From Prevotella sp. (GTDB lineage: Bacteria > Bacteroidota > Bacteroidia > Bacteroidales > Bacteroidaceae), in NCBI GenBank assembly GCA_017417465.1, contig JAFPZD010000155.1, forward strand, positions 1 to 64,000: a DNA stretch of 64,000 nt, in the 5' to 3' direction. Each line of letters starts with the position of its first letter. Positions within the stretch are counted from its first letter, which is position 1. Positions 1-8,248 of this stretch are shown one piece after another. A program made the position numbers and the translations under genes. The notes under the pieces are model-generated. The model was given only the letters and a program-made list of their open reading frames with translations. It was not told the origin of the DNA and ran no database searches.

Positions 1-125
1 CAGGAGACGCCTTACGACATCTCGGCCATTCAATGAGGAGTTGAGGAGATGGGGAGGTGAGGAAATAAGGAGTTGGGGAGGTGAGGAGATGAGGAGGTGA
101 GGAGGTAAAGTAGGATAGACTTGGC
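1..125. repeat. Purine-rich degenerate repeat tract
   Basis: The strand shown is nearly all A and G, built from variants of GGAGGTGAGGAG and GGAGTTGAGGAG and ending in GGAGGTAAAGTAGG. The same family occurs at 28037-28203, 48660-48735, 49945-50087 and 52370-52624, so this is a dispersed low-complexity element rather than a gene. Confidence 0.7.
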
Positions 126-323
126 GCTGCGATACACCTGATGGAGGTAAATAAACGGAAAATAACCAAAAATGACCCCACGCGCGTGCGGAATGCGCAG
201 GTATACCTAAGGTGTATTTTGGGGGGTAAAACGCTGAAAACCCCTGTGTTTACTGCGGAAAGCGGAAAGGGCACACTTGGCACACTTAGAAGGTGTCATT
301 TACAACGTAACGCCCCTCGGAGT

Positions 324-411
324 GTCGGACACATCAATTCGAAAAGTCGGACACATCAATTCGAAATGTCGGACACATCAATTCTAAATGTCGGACACAT
401 CAATTCGGGGT
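324..411. repeat. Tandem array, 22-bp unit, 4 copies
   Basis: Four head-to-tail copies start at 324, 346, 368 and 390, each beginning GTCGGACACATCAATTC with variable last bases. There are no spacers, so this is not CRISPR. An open frame crosses it, but the translation is only repeat and has no recognisable domain. Nothing else gene-like is visible in 1-621. Confidence 0.85.
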
Positions 412-413
412 AT

Positions 414-540
414 CGGTTTTTACACGGTTATTTGTGTGGCATCGGTTGGACACGGTTTTTACACGGTTTTTTGTGGCATCGGTTGGACACGGTTTTTACA
501 CGGTTTTTTGTAGCATCGGTTCGACACGGTTTGTTTGACC
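414..540. repeat. Tandem array, about 37-bp unit, 3 copies
   Basis: Copies start at 414, 453 and 490, each with CGGTTTTTACACGGTT followed by a GCATCGGTT(G/C)GACA segment; a fourth is cut short after 527. The first is about 39 bp and the next two are 37 bp. It follows the 22-bp array directly and lies downstream of the AraC gene. Confidence 0.8.
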
Positions 541-621
541 GCCACGGTAGCATGCGACCTGCTGTCGAGCGGCCGCTTCGCAGGGAAGAACTGCTTGCTC
601 AACATGAAAGTTGAGCTAAAG

Positions 622-1530
622 TCACGATTTCTTCAGCGAGGCGATGTACTTCGAGGGCTGGAGGCCAGCATGCTTCTTGAAGAAACGGGTGAAGTGCTGG
701 GGATATTCGAAGCCGAGGGTGGCTGAGGTCTGGGTGGCGGTGAGGCCGCTGACCAGCAGGCTCTTGGCGCGGTCGACGAGGAAGCGCTGGATGACCTGCA
801 TGGGACTGTCGCCAGAGACGCTTCGCACGACATCGCCGAAATAGCTGGGCGACAGGCATAGCTCGGAAGCACAGTATTTCACGTTGGGCAGGCCGTGCTG
901 ACGCTGTAGGCCTCGCTCATAATAGTCGGCGAGCACCCGCTGGAACCGCGACAGCAGGTCGCCCTGCAGGTGGGCGGCATCCTGGAACTGACGCTGATAG
1001 AACAGCAGGGCATAGTCGCAGATCAGCAGGATGTAGTCCTGCAGGATGCGGTCGGTCTGCGGCGACGGCCGGCGGTGCTGTATGAGGCGCCGGATCATCC
1101 ACATCAGCTGCCACAGCAGCTGCTTCTCGCCCTCGGTGGTGTGCAGTGCCTCGTTCACGTTGTAGGAGAAATAGTGATAGTCGTGCAGCCGCTGCTCGAA
1201 GGCCGTGCCGCGCATGAACTCCGCCTCGAAATGCAGGGTCCAGCCGTGATACACCTCGCGTGTGCCGTCGTCCTCCTTGCCCACGATCTGCCCTGGCGAG
1301 ACGGCCACCAGCGAGCCTTTCGACGTGTCGTAGTCGCCCATGCCGTATTTCCCGCCCTCAGGGAAGTTGTCCTGCACGAAAAAGGCGTACACGTCGCCCA
1401 TCTTGTTCAGCGTGTGGGCTATCGGGCCCAGCTCGTCGAAGTGGACGACGCTCACCATCGGGTGATAGGTCTCGGCACCGACGCTCTGTGCATAGTCGTT
1501 GGCATGGCTGAGGTAGAGATAATCATTCAT
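622..1530 (-). CDS. AraC-family transcriptional regulator
   Basis: A 302-residue regulator. The C-terminal third holds the two helix-turn-helix units of AraC/XylS proteins, with the family signature GFEYPQHFTRFFKKH near the end; the N-terminal part is a cupin-like sensor region. The frame stays open further upstream, but ATG at 1530 is chosen because the protein then aligns end to end with the paralogue at 5695-6594 (both begin with an NDYA.xVGAE segment) and a TATCTTTG promoter sits just before it. It is divergent from the lipoprotein-hydrolase pair at 1680-3418, which it probably regulates. The ligand cannot be read from the sequence. Family call sure; target inferred. Confidence 0.93.
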   Translation of the reverse strand: MNDYLYLSHANDYAQSVGAETYHPMVSVVHFDELGPIAHTLNKMGDVYAFFVQDNFPEGGKYGMGDYDTSKGSLVAVSPGQIVGKEDDGTREVYHGWTLHFEAEFMRGTAFEQRLHDYHYFSYNVNEALHTTEGEKQLLWQLMWMIRRLIQHRRPSPQTDRILQDYILLICDYALLFYQRQFQDAAHLQGDLLSRFQRVLADYYERGLQRQHGLPNVKYCASELCLSPSYFGDVVRSVSGDSPMQVIQRFLVDRAKSLLVSGLTATQTSATLGFEYPQHFTRFFKKHAGLQPSKYIASLKKS

Positions 1531-1538
1531 ATCGTTTG

Positions 1539-1546
1539 CAAAGATA
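1539..1546 (-). promoter_or_regulatory. Bacteroidota -7 promoter element (TATCTTTG)
   Basis: The complement of 1539-1546 reads TATCTTTG, an exact TAnnTTTG match. Only 8 bases separate it from the ATG at 1530, so the transcript would have almost no leader. Confidence 0.65.
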
Positions 1547-1642
1547 CTACTTTTTACCCAAATTGTCGCACAAAAAACGAAAAAAGATAAAATTGGTAAG
1601 AATTCCCGTGATTCGGATAACCGCATGTAGCGGATTTCGTCG

Positions 1643-1650
1643 TACCTTTG
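1643..1650 (+). promoter_or_regulatory. Bacteroidota -7 promoter element (TACCTTTG)
   Basis: TACCTTTG matches TAnnTTTG and lies 29 bases before the GTG at 1680. With the divergent AraC promoter it makes a compact control region of about 150 bp. Confidence 0.65.
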
Positions 1651-1679
1651 CACCCGGAAATCAATAACTACACACTGAC

Positions 1680-2252
1680 GTGAAACAGATTCTACTGGTA
1701 TTGGCAGCGATGCTGCTGACATGCTGCTCGAAAGACAGCGAGGTGACGGCACAGACGATGACACAGGAAATGTATATCACCATCGACGGCAAGACGCTAC
1801 CCGTCAGGCTGGTCGACAATGACGCCACGCGGACGCTGGTGGCAGCCCTGCAGGAGGGCGACATCAGCTATGAGGCACGCGACTACGGCGGTTTCGAGAA
1901 GGTGGGCGCACTGGGACGCTCGCTACCCACGAGCGACACGCAGACGACCACGCAGGCTGGCGACGTCATCCTCTACAGCGGCAACCAGATCGTCCTCTTC
2001 TACGGCTCGAACGCGTGGAGCTACACCCGTCTGGGGCGCATGGTGTATTCGTCGCAGTCGGAACTGGAGTCGTTCCTCAAGGCGGGACAGGGGAACGTCA
2101 CGGTAAGGCTCTCGCTGACATCGGGGGCCACGGCCATCAGCGGCGTCCGTACGGACGTGAGGAACGACGTGTACCGCTCACTGAACGGTCAGCAGGTAGA
2201 CAGCCCCCGAAAGGGCATATTCATCAAGAACGGAAAGAAGATCGCATTATGA
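1680..2252 (+). CDS. Cyclophilin-like fold lipoprotein
   Basis: A 190-residue protein starting at GTG, with a lipoprotein signal: a hydrophobic stretch, then LLTCC, giving Cys16 as the likely lipidated residue. Residues about 32-125 match the bacterial cyclophilin-like fold family, with ITIDGKTLPVRLVDN, then DYGGFEKVGALGRSLPTSD, then GDVILYSGNQIVLFYGSN. The last 30 residues are a separate tail ending KGIFIKNGKKIAL, like tails on exported Bacteroidota proteins and on the flavodoxin at 9241-9945. It overlaps the next gene by ATGA, so the two are cotranscribed. The biochemical role of this fold family is unsettled; many members sit beside redox enzymes. Surface or periplasmic location is inferred from the lipobox. 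Confidence 0.85.
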   Translation: MKQILLVLAAMLLTCCSKDSEVTAQTMTQEMYITIDGKTLPVRLVDNDATRTLVAALQEGDISYEARDYGGFEKVGALGRSLPTSDTQTTTQAGDVILYSGNQIVLFYGSNAWSYTRLGRMVYSSQSELESFLKAGQGNVTVRLSLTSGATAISGVRTDVRNDVYRSLNGQQVDSPRKGIFIKNGKKIAL

Positions 2253-3418
2253 AGAAAGCATTATTAGCCGCAGTACTGATGGGCTTGACGCTCACGGCCT
2301 GCAACGAGCACAAACAAACTACAAACGAGAATATGGAACAAACGACATTGCAATTAACCCAGGAGTGGGACAAGACGTTCCCCAAGAGTGACAAGGTGGA
2401 CCACAGGAAGGTCACATTCAAGAACCGCTACGGCATCGAGCTCGCTGCCGACATGTACACACCCAAGAATGCTGAAGGCAGGTTAGCGGCAATCGCCGTC
2501 ACAGGGCCGTTCGGCGCCGTGAAGGAGCAGTCGAGCGGGCTCTATGCCCAGCACATGGCGGAGCGCGGCTTCCTGACCATCGCCTTCGACCCGTCGTACA
2601 CGGGCGAGAGTGGTGGCGAGCCCCGCCGCATGGCCTCGCCCGACATCAACACTGAGGACTTCCTCGCTGCCGTCGACTTCCTCTCGGTGCAGGACAACGT
2701 CGATGCTGAGCGCATCGGCATCATCGGCATCTGTGGCTTCGGCGGCATGGCGGTGAATGCTGCCGCCCTCGACCCGCGTATCAAGGCTACCGTTGCCTCG
2801 ACGATGTACGACATGACAAAGGTGAACCGCGAGGGCTACTTCATGAGCAGCGACTCGAAGGAGCAGCGCATGGAGGCTCGCAAGGCAATGGCCGCACAGC
2901 GCACCGAGGACTTCCGCAACGGCTCGTACAAGCGTGCTGGCGGCGTCATCGACCCACTGCCCGAGGATGCCCCCTGGTTCGTGAAGGACTACCACGCCTA
3001 TTATAAGACTGAGCGTGGCTACCACGAGCGCAGCGGCAACTCCACCGACGGCTGGAACGTTACGGGCTGCCAGTCGTTCCTCAACCAGCCCATCCTCGAC
3101 TATGCCAACGAGATTGAGACGCCCGTACTGCTGATCCACGGCGAGAAGGCCCACTCGCGCTACTTCTCTGAGTATGCCTTCGCAAAGATGACGGTGAGCA
3201 CCAGTCATCTGACGGGTAAGAAGCCCTTCGACGCCTCAGTCGCTGAGTGTGCCACGGCGAACGAGATTCCCACTGGCAAATATGCTGGCAGCTACAAGGA
3301 GGGCAACAAGGAACTGCTCATCGTCCCCGGCGCCTCGCACGTCGACCTCTACGACGACGTGGCTGGCGTCATCCCCTACGACAAGATGGAAGCGTTTTTC
3401 CGCGAGCATCTACAATGA
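2249..3418 (+). CDS. Exported alpha/beta hydrolase (YcjY/dienelactone-hydrolase-like)
   Basis: A 389-residue lipoprotein-type hydrolase. It starts at ATG 2249 inside the stop of the previous gene (ATGA); the frame is open further 5' but only as a shadow of that gene. The N terminus is a signal sequence ending LTLTAC. The nucleophile elbow reads IGICGFGG, so the likely nucleophile is Cys rather than Ser, as in dienelactone hydrolase and YcjY-type proteins. HGEKAHS lies before the candidate catalytic His in PGASHVDLYD. The family hydrolyses esters or lactones; the substrate here is unknown. It forms a two-gene unit with the cyclophilin-fold lipoprotein opposite an AraC regulator. Confidence 0.88.
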   Translation: MKKALLAAVLMGLTLTACNEHKQTTNENMEQTTLQLTQEWDKTFPKSDKVDHRKVTFKNRYGIELAADMYTPKNAEGRLAAIAVTGPFGAVKEQSSGLYAQHMAERGFLTIAFDPSYTGESGGEPRRMASPDINTEDFLAAVDFLSVQDNVDAERIGIIGICGFGGMAVNAAALDPRIKATVASTMYDMTKVNREGYFMSSDSKEQRMEARKAMAAQRTEDFRNGSYKRAGGVIDPLPEDAPWFVKDYHAYYKTERGYHERSGNSTDGWNVTGCQSFLNQPILDYANEIETPVLLIHGEKAHSRYFSEYAFAKMTVSTSHLTGKKPFDASVAECATANEIPTGKYAGSYKEGNKELLIVPGASHVDLYDDVAGVIPYDKMEAFFREHLQ

Positions 3419-3509
3419 CTTCGGCGAGACGCTGAGCCGATCGCAGAACACAAGACTACCCTCCCCTGCCCTTTGGAGCAGGTGCAGGCACAGGCGACAA
3501 CGATCATGC

Positions 3510-3551
3510 CGGGCGAAGATGGCGAAAACGACGCATCTTCGCCCGCTTTTT
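3510..3551 (+). terminator. Rho-independent terminator
   Basis: A perfect 12-bp stem (CGGGCGAAGATG at 3510-3521 with its complement at 3534-3545) with a 12-base loop, followed by CTTTTTG. It ends the two-gene hydrolase unit. Confidence 0.85.
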
Positions 3552-3594
3552 GTATCTTTAACGGAGAAAAGGCGAATAATTGAAAAGGAATGTG

Positions 3595-3602
3595 TATCTT
3601 TG
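3595..3602 (+). promoter_or_regulatory. Bacteroidota -7 promoter element (TATCTTTG)
   Basis: An exact TAnnTTTG match just after the terminator and 31 bases before ATG 3634. It sets the start of the small gene and argues against the longer frame beginning at 3580. Confidence 0.65.
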
Positions 3603-3633
3603 CAACTGCGAAAACATCAAAAACATAGCTAAC

Positions 3634-3801
3634 ATGGAAGCAATGACCATCGACAACTACCGGCTGACAAGCCTTGAGGAGCCTTCAGACGAGGTGCTGG
3701 CACAACTCATGCACGAGGCCGCTGAGGAGGCACGCGAAACAAATCGTGTAGCTACAGAACGTTTCTTTGACGAAATAAAACAGGCTGCAACAGCCTACTA
3801 A
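3634..3801 (+). CDS. Small protein upstream of zeta toxin, candidate antitoxin
   Basis: A 55-residue acidic, helix-prone protein rich in Glu and Ala (EEPSDEVLAQLMHEAAEEA). ATG 3634 is chosen because a TATCTTTG promoter lies between it and the upstream in-frame start. Only five bases separate its stop from the zeta-type toxin gene, an antitoxin-toxin arrangement. I do not recognise a DNA-binding fold or a family signature. It is much shorter than the roughly 90-residue epsilon antitoxin of the classical epsilon-zeta pair. The antitoxin role is inferred from position, size and charge. Confidence 0.7.
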   Translation: MEAMTIDNYRLTSLEEPSDEVLAQLMHEAAEEARETNRVATERFFDEIKQAATAY

Positions 3802-3806
3802 CGTAT

Positions 3807-4406
3807 ATGAGAACATCAGAGCACCGTCCCGTTCTTATCGTCATTGCCGGTCCTAACGGCTCCGGTAAAACCACTATCACCTCGAAGATTCTTCGTCACG
3901 AGTGGCTTGAAGATGCTATCTATATCAATCCCGATCAAGTGGCGCAGGATAGATTTGGCGACTGGAACTCGCCCCAAGCAGTACTTCAAGCCGCTGAATA
4001 TTGCGAACAGCAGCGTGAGGAATGTCTGCGCAATCGGCAGAGCCTGATTTTTGAAACTGTTCTCTCGTCAGAGGGAAAAGTTAATTTCATTCATCGAGCC
4101 AAGGAGGCGGGATTTTTTATTCGCCTATTTTTCGTTTCCACGAATCACCCCTCCATCAACGCTGCACGCATTGCTAAGCGTGTGATGAAAGGCGGTCATG
4201 ATGTTCCTATCCCCAAAATCATTTCCCGTTATCAGAAGTCCATCGTCAACTGCAAACGTTGTGTCACTTTGGCTGACCGAATGTATATCTACGACAACTC
4301 TATCGATGATGCCGATGCCAGTCTACTCTTCCGCATGACCGACGGACAACTATTTAAGCAATATACCGATAATATTCCCACGTGGGCACAGACCATATTG
4401 AAATAA
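3807..4406 (+). CDS. Zeta-toxin family P-loop kinase
   Basis: A 199-residue P-loop protein. The Walker A motif GPNGSGKTT lies at residues 15-23 after a short hydrophobic strand, followed by YINPDQVAQ and the zeta-typical FETVLSS segment. The known family member phosphorylates UDP-N-acetylglucosamine and blocks cell-wall synthesis; related stand-alone ATPases exist, so toxicity is not proven. The codon pattern looks more AT-rich than the flanking genes, suggesting recent arrival. It lies five bases after the small candidate antitoxin and 13 bases before the alcohol dehydrogenase gene. Family call firm; substrate inferred. Confidence 0.88.
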   Translation: MRTSEHRPVLIVIAGPNGSGKTTITSKILRHEWLEDAIYINPDQVAQDRFGDWNSPQAVLQAAEYCEQQREECLRNRQSLIFETVLSSEGKVNFIHRAKEAGFFIRLFFVSTNHPSINAARIAKRVMKGGHDVPIPKIISRYQKSIVNCKRCVTLADRMYIYDNSIDDADASLLFRMTDGQLFKQYTDNIPTWAQTILK

Positions 4407-4419
4407 CAGACATACAACT

Positions 4420-5667
4420 ATGCTTGGAAACTTTTCTTATTACAACCCCACCAAACTGTATTTTGGTGATGAGTCCCTGAACTACCTCAAGGACGAGCTG
4501 AAGGGCTACGGCCCCGTGGTGCTGCTGAACTACGGCAGCGGCAGTGTGAAGCGTAACGGCATCTACGACCAGGTGATTGCCATCTTGAAAGAGGCTGGCA
4601 AGGCTATCGTCGAGAACCCGGGCGTGATGACCAATCCCACGTTGGAGAAGCTGCGCGAGGGTGTCCAGATAGCCCGCGAGAACGAGGTGGACCTGATTCT
4701 CGCCCTTGGCGGTGGCAGCGTGTGCGACTACTCGAAGGCAGTGGCGGCATCGGTCTATTACGAGGGCGACTACTGGGACCAGTTCTGGCTGAAGCAGCAG
4801 AACCCCGCCAAGGACCAGCGACTGCTGCCCGTGGGCTGCATCCTGACGATGGCTGGCACAGGCTCGGAGATGAACGCCGGCACGGTGATTACCGACGCCG
4901 AGCACACGTTCAAGGTGGGCCACGTGTTCGACAGCCGACTGATGCCCCGGTTCTCCATCCTTAACCCGAAGTTCACGATGACCGTGCCCGAGAACCAGAT
5001 GAAGGCAGGCATCTACGACATTATGAACCACATCATGGAGCAGTACTTCTCGGACTTCGACGACAACACCAGCGACTATCTTGCTGAGGGCCTGATGCGC
5101 TCCCTCATCCACAGCAGCCGCATCGCCGTGAAGAATCCGCAGGACTACGAGGCCCGCTCGAACATCATGTGGACAGCCACGTGGGCACTGAACACCCTCA
5201 TCGGGCTGGGCAAGAAGGAGGACTGGATGGTGCACATGATTGGCCACAGCGTGGGTGCCTGGACGCATGCCCCTCACGGCTATGCGCTGGCCTCCGTCTC
5301 GATGGCTTACTATCGCCGTGCCATGAAGCCCGGTCTGCCTAAATTTGTGCGCTTCGCCAAGAACGTGTGGGATATCCCCACCGACGGCAAATCCGACGAG
5401 CAGATGGCCGAAGCAGGCCTGCAGGCGCTGAAAGCGTGGATGCAGGAGATTGGTCTGCCCCTGACTATCAGCGAACTGATGGAGCAGCGAGAGCAGAACG
5501 ATGCTCGCATCGGCTCTGCCGAGTCGCGACAGAAGTCGAGTGAAACTCAACTGGGAGCCACTGAGGAAATGATTCCCGGCATCACCGAGACCACCGTGAT
5601 CTATCCTGCCGGCTACCTGAATCTGACGAAGGAGGACGTGACGGAGATTCTGAAGGAGAGTCTGTAG
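4420..5667 (+). CDS. Iron-containing alcohol dehydrogenase (BDH/YqhD type)
   Basis: A 415-residue cytosolic group III alcohol dehydrogenase. The nucleotide-binding region has LALGGGSVCDYSKAVA at about 95-110 and the family segment MAGTGSEMN at about 144-152. Metal ligands can be placed as Asp200 and His204 (YDIMNH), then His272 and His286 (HMIGHS...HGYAL), with the spacing seen in E. coli YqhD. Members reduce aldehydes with NAD(P)H. Full length, no damage seen. It follows the toxin gene by 13 bases and converges on the AraC gene at 5695-6594, near a redox operon, so aldehyde detoxification or fermentative reduction is plausible. Confidence 0.92.
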   Translation: MLGNFSYYNPTKLYFGDESLNYLKDELKGYGPVVLLNYGSGSVKRNGIYDQVIAILKEAGKAIVENPGVMTNPTLEKLREGVQIARENEVDLILALGGGSVCDYSKAVAASVYYEGDYWDQFWLKQQNPAKDQRLLPVGCILTMAGTGSEMNAGTVITDAEHTFKVGHVFDSRLMPRFSILNPKFTMTVPENQMKAGIYDIMNHIMEQYFSDFDDNTSDYLAEGLMRSLIHSSRIAVKNPQDYEARSNIMWTATWALNTLIGLGKKEDWMVHMIGHSVGAWTHAPHGYALASVSMAYYRRAMKPGLPKFVRFAKNVWDIPTDGKSDEQMAEAGLQALKAWMQEIGLPLTISELMEQREQNDARIGSAESRQKSSETQLGATEEMIPGITETTVIYPAGYLNLTKEDVTEILKESL

Positions 5668-5694
5668 GCATACGGTCGCCACACCAGCAGCAGC

Positions 5695-6594
5695 CTATCG
5701 CTTCTTCAGATAGGTGCTGGGCGAGAAGCCGAAGTGGCGCTTGAACATACGGGTGAAATGCTGGGGATAGTCGAACCCCAGCATTTCTGCTGTTTCAGTG
5801 ACGGTGTGGCCTGCGACGAGCAGCTGCTGGGCGCGCTGCATGACGAAACGGCGGATGGCAGAGGAGGCGTTGTCGCCCGTCATCTGGCGGATGAGGTCGC
5901 CGAAGTAGTTGGGCGAGAGGAACAGCTCCTGGGCACAGTAGCGCACGGTGGGCAGGCCGTGCTGGCGGTAGAGGCGCTGGTCGTAGTAGCGCTTCAGCAG
6001 GGCATCGAAGCGTATCAGCAGGTCGTTGGTCTGGCTCTGGGCCTCGGTCTGGAACTGGCGGTCGTAGAAGCGGGCACTGTATTCGAGAATCAGCTGGAGA
6101 TAGGTCACCACGATGGTCTTCAGGCGCTGGTCGTCGGCGTGGGTCTGCAGTTCGTAGCGGATCATCTTCATACACATCGAGAGCGTGCGCAACTCGTCGG
6201 GCAACATCTGCAGGGCTTCGCTGTCGTAGTAGGAGAAGAAGTGGAAGTCGTCGATGCGGCCCTCCATGGGCGTGCCCGCCAGCAGCTGTGGCGAGAACAT
6301 GAGCACCCAGCCACGGATGTGGATAATCTCGCCGTTGTCGCTGACGCCCCCCATCTGTCCAGGTGCGACACAGAGCAGCGACCCACTGCTGAACCGATAC
6401 TGCCCCTGGCCGTAGCTGATGGTGTAAGGACTCTCTTCGAGCAGGAAGATGCCATAGACACCGTAGTTGCAGAGGGCATGGCGACAGTGTTCCAGCTCGT
6501 CGTAGTGTACCACGCAGATGTCGTCGTGCAGCACTTCGGCACCCACGTATCGGGCGTAGTCGTTGGGGCTGTTTACCTGTAGAATCTTCTCCAT
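5695..6594 (-). CDS. AraC-family transcriptional regulator
   Basis: A 299-residue paralogue of the regulator at 622-1530, sharing an NDYARYVGAE N terminus, RQHGLPTVRYCAQELFLSP in the middle, and the AraC signature GFDYPQHFTRMFKRHFGFSP. Start ATG 6594 is chosen by alignment to the paralogue and by a TATCTTTG promoter at 6615-6622. The gene is divergent from the seven-gene redox operon at 6734-12492, which it probably controls. Having both paralogues next to exported redox or hydrolase genes suggests related inducers, but no ligand can be named. Confidence 0.93.
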   Translation of the reverse strand: MEKILQVNSPNDYARYVGAEVLHDDICVVHYDELEHCRHALCNYGVYGIFLLEESPYTISYGQGQYRFSSGSLLCVAPGQMGGVSDNGEIIHIRGWVLMFSPQLLAGTPMEGRIDDFHFFSYYDSEALQMLPDELRTLSMCMKMIRYELQTHADDQRLKTIVVTYLQLILEYSARFYDRQFQTEAQSQTNDLLIRFDALLKRYYDQRLYRQHGLPTVRYCAQELFLSPNYFGDLIRQMTGDNASSAIRRFVMQRAQQLLVAGHTVTETAEMLGFDYPQHFTRMFKRHFGFSPSTYLKKR

Positions 6595-6614
6595 TTTTAA
6601 GCGTTTTGACGCCG

Positions 6615-6622
6615 CAAAGATA
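6615..6622 (-). promoter_or_regulatory. Bacteroidota -7 promoter element (TATCTTTG)
   Basis: The complement reads TATCTTTG, 20 bases before the AraC start at 6594. Confidence 0.65.
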
Positions 6623-6698
6623 ATACTTTTTTCGCAGATTCCGTAAATTTGGTAATTCAATCCGTAAAATGTTTAGCATATATGTCGCGTTTTTAGAG

Positions 6699-6706
6699 TA
6701 ATTTTG
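6699..6706 (+). promoter_or_regulatory. Bacteroidota -7 promoter element (TAATTTTG)
   Basis: TAATTTTG matches TAnnTTTG, 27 bases before ATG 6734. It is the likely start of the seven-gene redox operon and shares a spacer of about 140 bp with the divergent AraC promoter. Confidence 0.65.
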
Positions 6707-6733
6707 CACCCAGAAACTTAAATTCTTAAGATT

Positions 6734-7669
6734 ATGAGCAAAATCGCATTAGGGACCTGGGCCTGGGGCGCAGGAGCATTCGGAGGAGACTCCGTGTTTG
6801 GAAGTAACACCAACGTTGAGAACTTGAAGCCCGTGTTCGACACGGCCATGAAGGCCGGACTGAACCTCTGGGACACCGCCACCGTCTATGGCATGGGGGA
6901 ATCGGAAAAAATTCTCGCCACGCTGGCGAAGGACTATCGCCGCGAAGATGTGCAGATCTCCACGAAGTTCACGCCGCAGCTGGCTGAGGTCTATGAGAAC
7001 TCGGTGGAGAAGATGGCCGAGGCCTCGCTGGAGCGCATGGGACTGGACTACATCGACATCTACTGGATTCACAACCCGATGGACGTGGAGCGCTGGACTC
7101 CCGGACTGATCCCCCTGCTACAGTCGGGCAAGGTGAAGCGCGTGGGCGTGTCGAACCACAACATCAAGGAGATTCAGCGTGCCAACGAGATTCTGGGCGA
7201 GGCTGGCTTCAAGGTCTCTGCCGTGCAGAACCACTTCTCACTGCTCTACCGTTCGTCGGAGAAAGGCGGCGTGCTGGATTATTGCAAGGAGAACGGCATC
7301 GAGTTCTGGGCCTACATGGTGCTGGAGCAGGGAGCCCTCTCTGGTAAATATAATAAGGAGAACCCACTGCCTGCCGAGAGCGACCGCGGCAAGAAGTACA
7401 ACCCCGTGCTGACTCAGCTGGAGGCGCTGACCAACGAGATGACCGCCATCGGACAGAAGTATGGTGCCTCGTGCTCGCAGATTGGCATCGCCTGGGCCAT
7501 TACCAAAGGGACGCTGCCCATCATCGGAGCCACGAAGGAACGCCACGTCGTTGAAGCAGCCGAAGCCGCTGATATTCAGCTGACAGCCGAGGAGGTTGCC
7601 CGTCTCGAGGCACTGGCCGATGCCACAGGTATCGATACACGTGGCGGTTGGGAACACAGTATGGAGTAA
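6734..7669 (+). CDS. Aldo/keto reductase
   Basis: A 311-residue cytosolic aldo/keto reductase. The catalytic tetrad is visible as Asp47 and Tyr52 (WDTATVYG), Lys78 (STKF) and His113 (WIHNPM). The C-terminal cofactor region has PIIGATKERHVVEAAE. The family reduces carbonyls with NADPH through a TIM barrel. First gene of an operon running to 12492 with 9 to 65 base spacings or overlaps, opposite an AraC regulator. A second, more distant aldo/keto reductase is the sixth gene. Substrate unknown. Confidence 0.92.
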   Translation: MSKIALGTWAWGAGAFGGDSVFGSNTNVENLKPVFDTAMKAGLNLWDTATVYGMGESEKILATLAKDYRREDVQISTKFTPQLAEVYENSVEKMAEASLERMGLDYIDIYWIHNPMDVERWTPGLIPLLQSGKVKRVGVSNHNIKEIQRANEILGEAGFKVSAVQNHFSLLYRSSEKGGVLDYCKENGIEFWAYMVLEQGALSGKYNKENPLPAESDRGKKYNPVLTQLEALTNEMTAIGQKYGASCSQIGIAWAITKGTLPIIGATKERHVVEAAEAADIQLTAEEVARLEALADATGIDTRGGWEHSME

Positions 7670-7687
7670 ACTTAAATCTTTATACCT

Positions 7688-8248
7688 ATGAAGAAGATCA
7701 TGATGATGCTCACGGCACTCCTGGCTATTAGCCTGAGTGCCTGTTCACAAGCAAACAAAACAAAGGAGAACAAAGAAATGAAATTTTTAGTAGCCTATTT
7801 CTCAGCATCGGGGGTCACCAAGGCAGCAGCACAGCAACTGGCTGAGGTCGTCGGTGGCGACCTCCACGAGATCCAGCCGGAGCAGCCATATACGGATGCT
7901 GACCTTGACTGGCGGGACAAGCAAAGCCGATCGTCAGTAGAAATGCAGGACAAGAACAGCCGTCCCGCCATCACAGGAAAGCTGCAGAACATGCAGGAGT
8001 ATGATGTGGTTTTTGTGGGCTTCCCCATCTGGTGGTACACCTGTCCGACAATTGTCAACACCTTCATGGAGTCTTACGATTTCAAGGGCAAGACCGTCAT
8101 TCCATTTGCCACTTCCGGTGGAAGCACCATTAAGAAGGCCTGTGCCGACCTGAAGGCCACCTACCCTGATGTGAACTGGAAAGAAGGCAAACTGCTCAAC
8201 GCCATATCGAAAAAAGAGTTGGAGACCTGGACAAACGGATTGTATTGA
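7688..8248 (+). CDS. Flavodoxin-family lipoprotein
   Basis: A 186-residue protein with a lipoprotein signal ending SLSAC (Cys19) and then a flavodoxin domain. The phosphate-binding loop is [14 protein letters not shown]; later segments [13 protein letters not shown] and [10 protein letters not shown] are typical of the Flavodoxin_4-type family. These proteins bind FMN and pass electrons or reduce quinones; here it would be anchored at the envelope. Its stop overlaps the next start by one base (TGATG). A second flavodoxin follows two genes later. Confidence 0.9.
   Translation: MKKIMMMLTALLAISLSACSQANKTKENKEMKFLVAYFSASGVTKAAAQQLAEVVGGDLHEIQPEQPYTDADLDWRDKQSRSSVEMQDKNSRPAITGKLQNMQEYDVVFVGFPIWWYTCPTIVNTFMESYDFKGKTVIPFATSGGSTIKKACADLKATYPDVNWKEGKLLNAISKKELETWTNGLY

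Noticed and set aside
324-540. Possible CRISPR array at the left end
   Set aside because: Units are directly adjacent with no spacers, and no cas gene is present in the window.
141-614. Open frame of 157 codons on the plus strand
   Set aside because: Its translation from about 324 on is only the 22-bp and 37-bp tandem arrays; no domain, no promoter.
4354-5682. 442-codon frame on the minus strand opposite the alcohol dehydrogenase
   Set aside because: Shadow of the real gene; the plus-strand protein has full catalytic motifs and the reverse frame has none.
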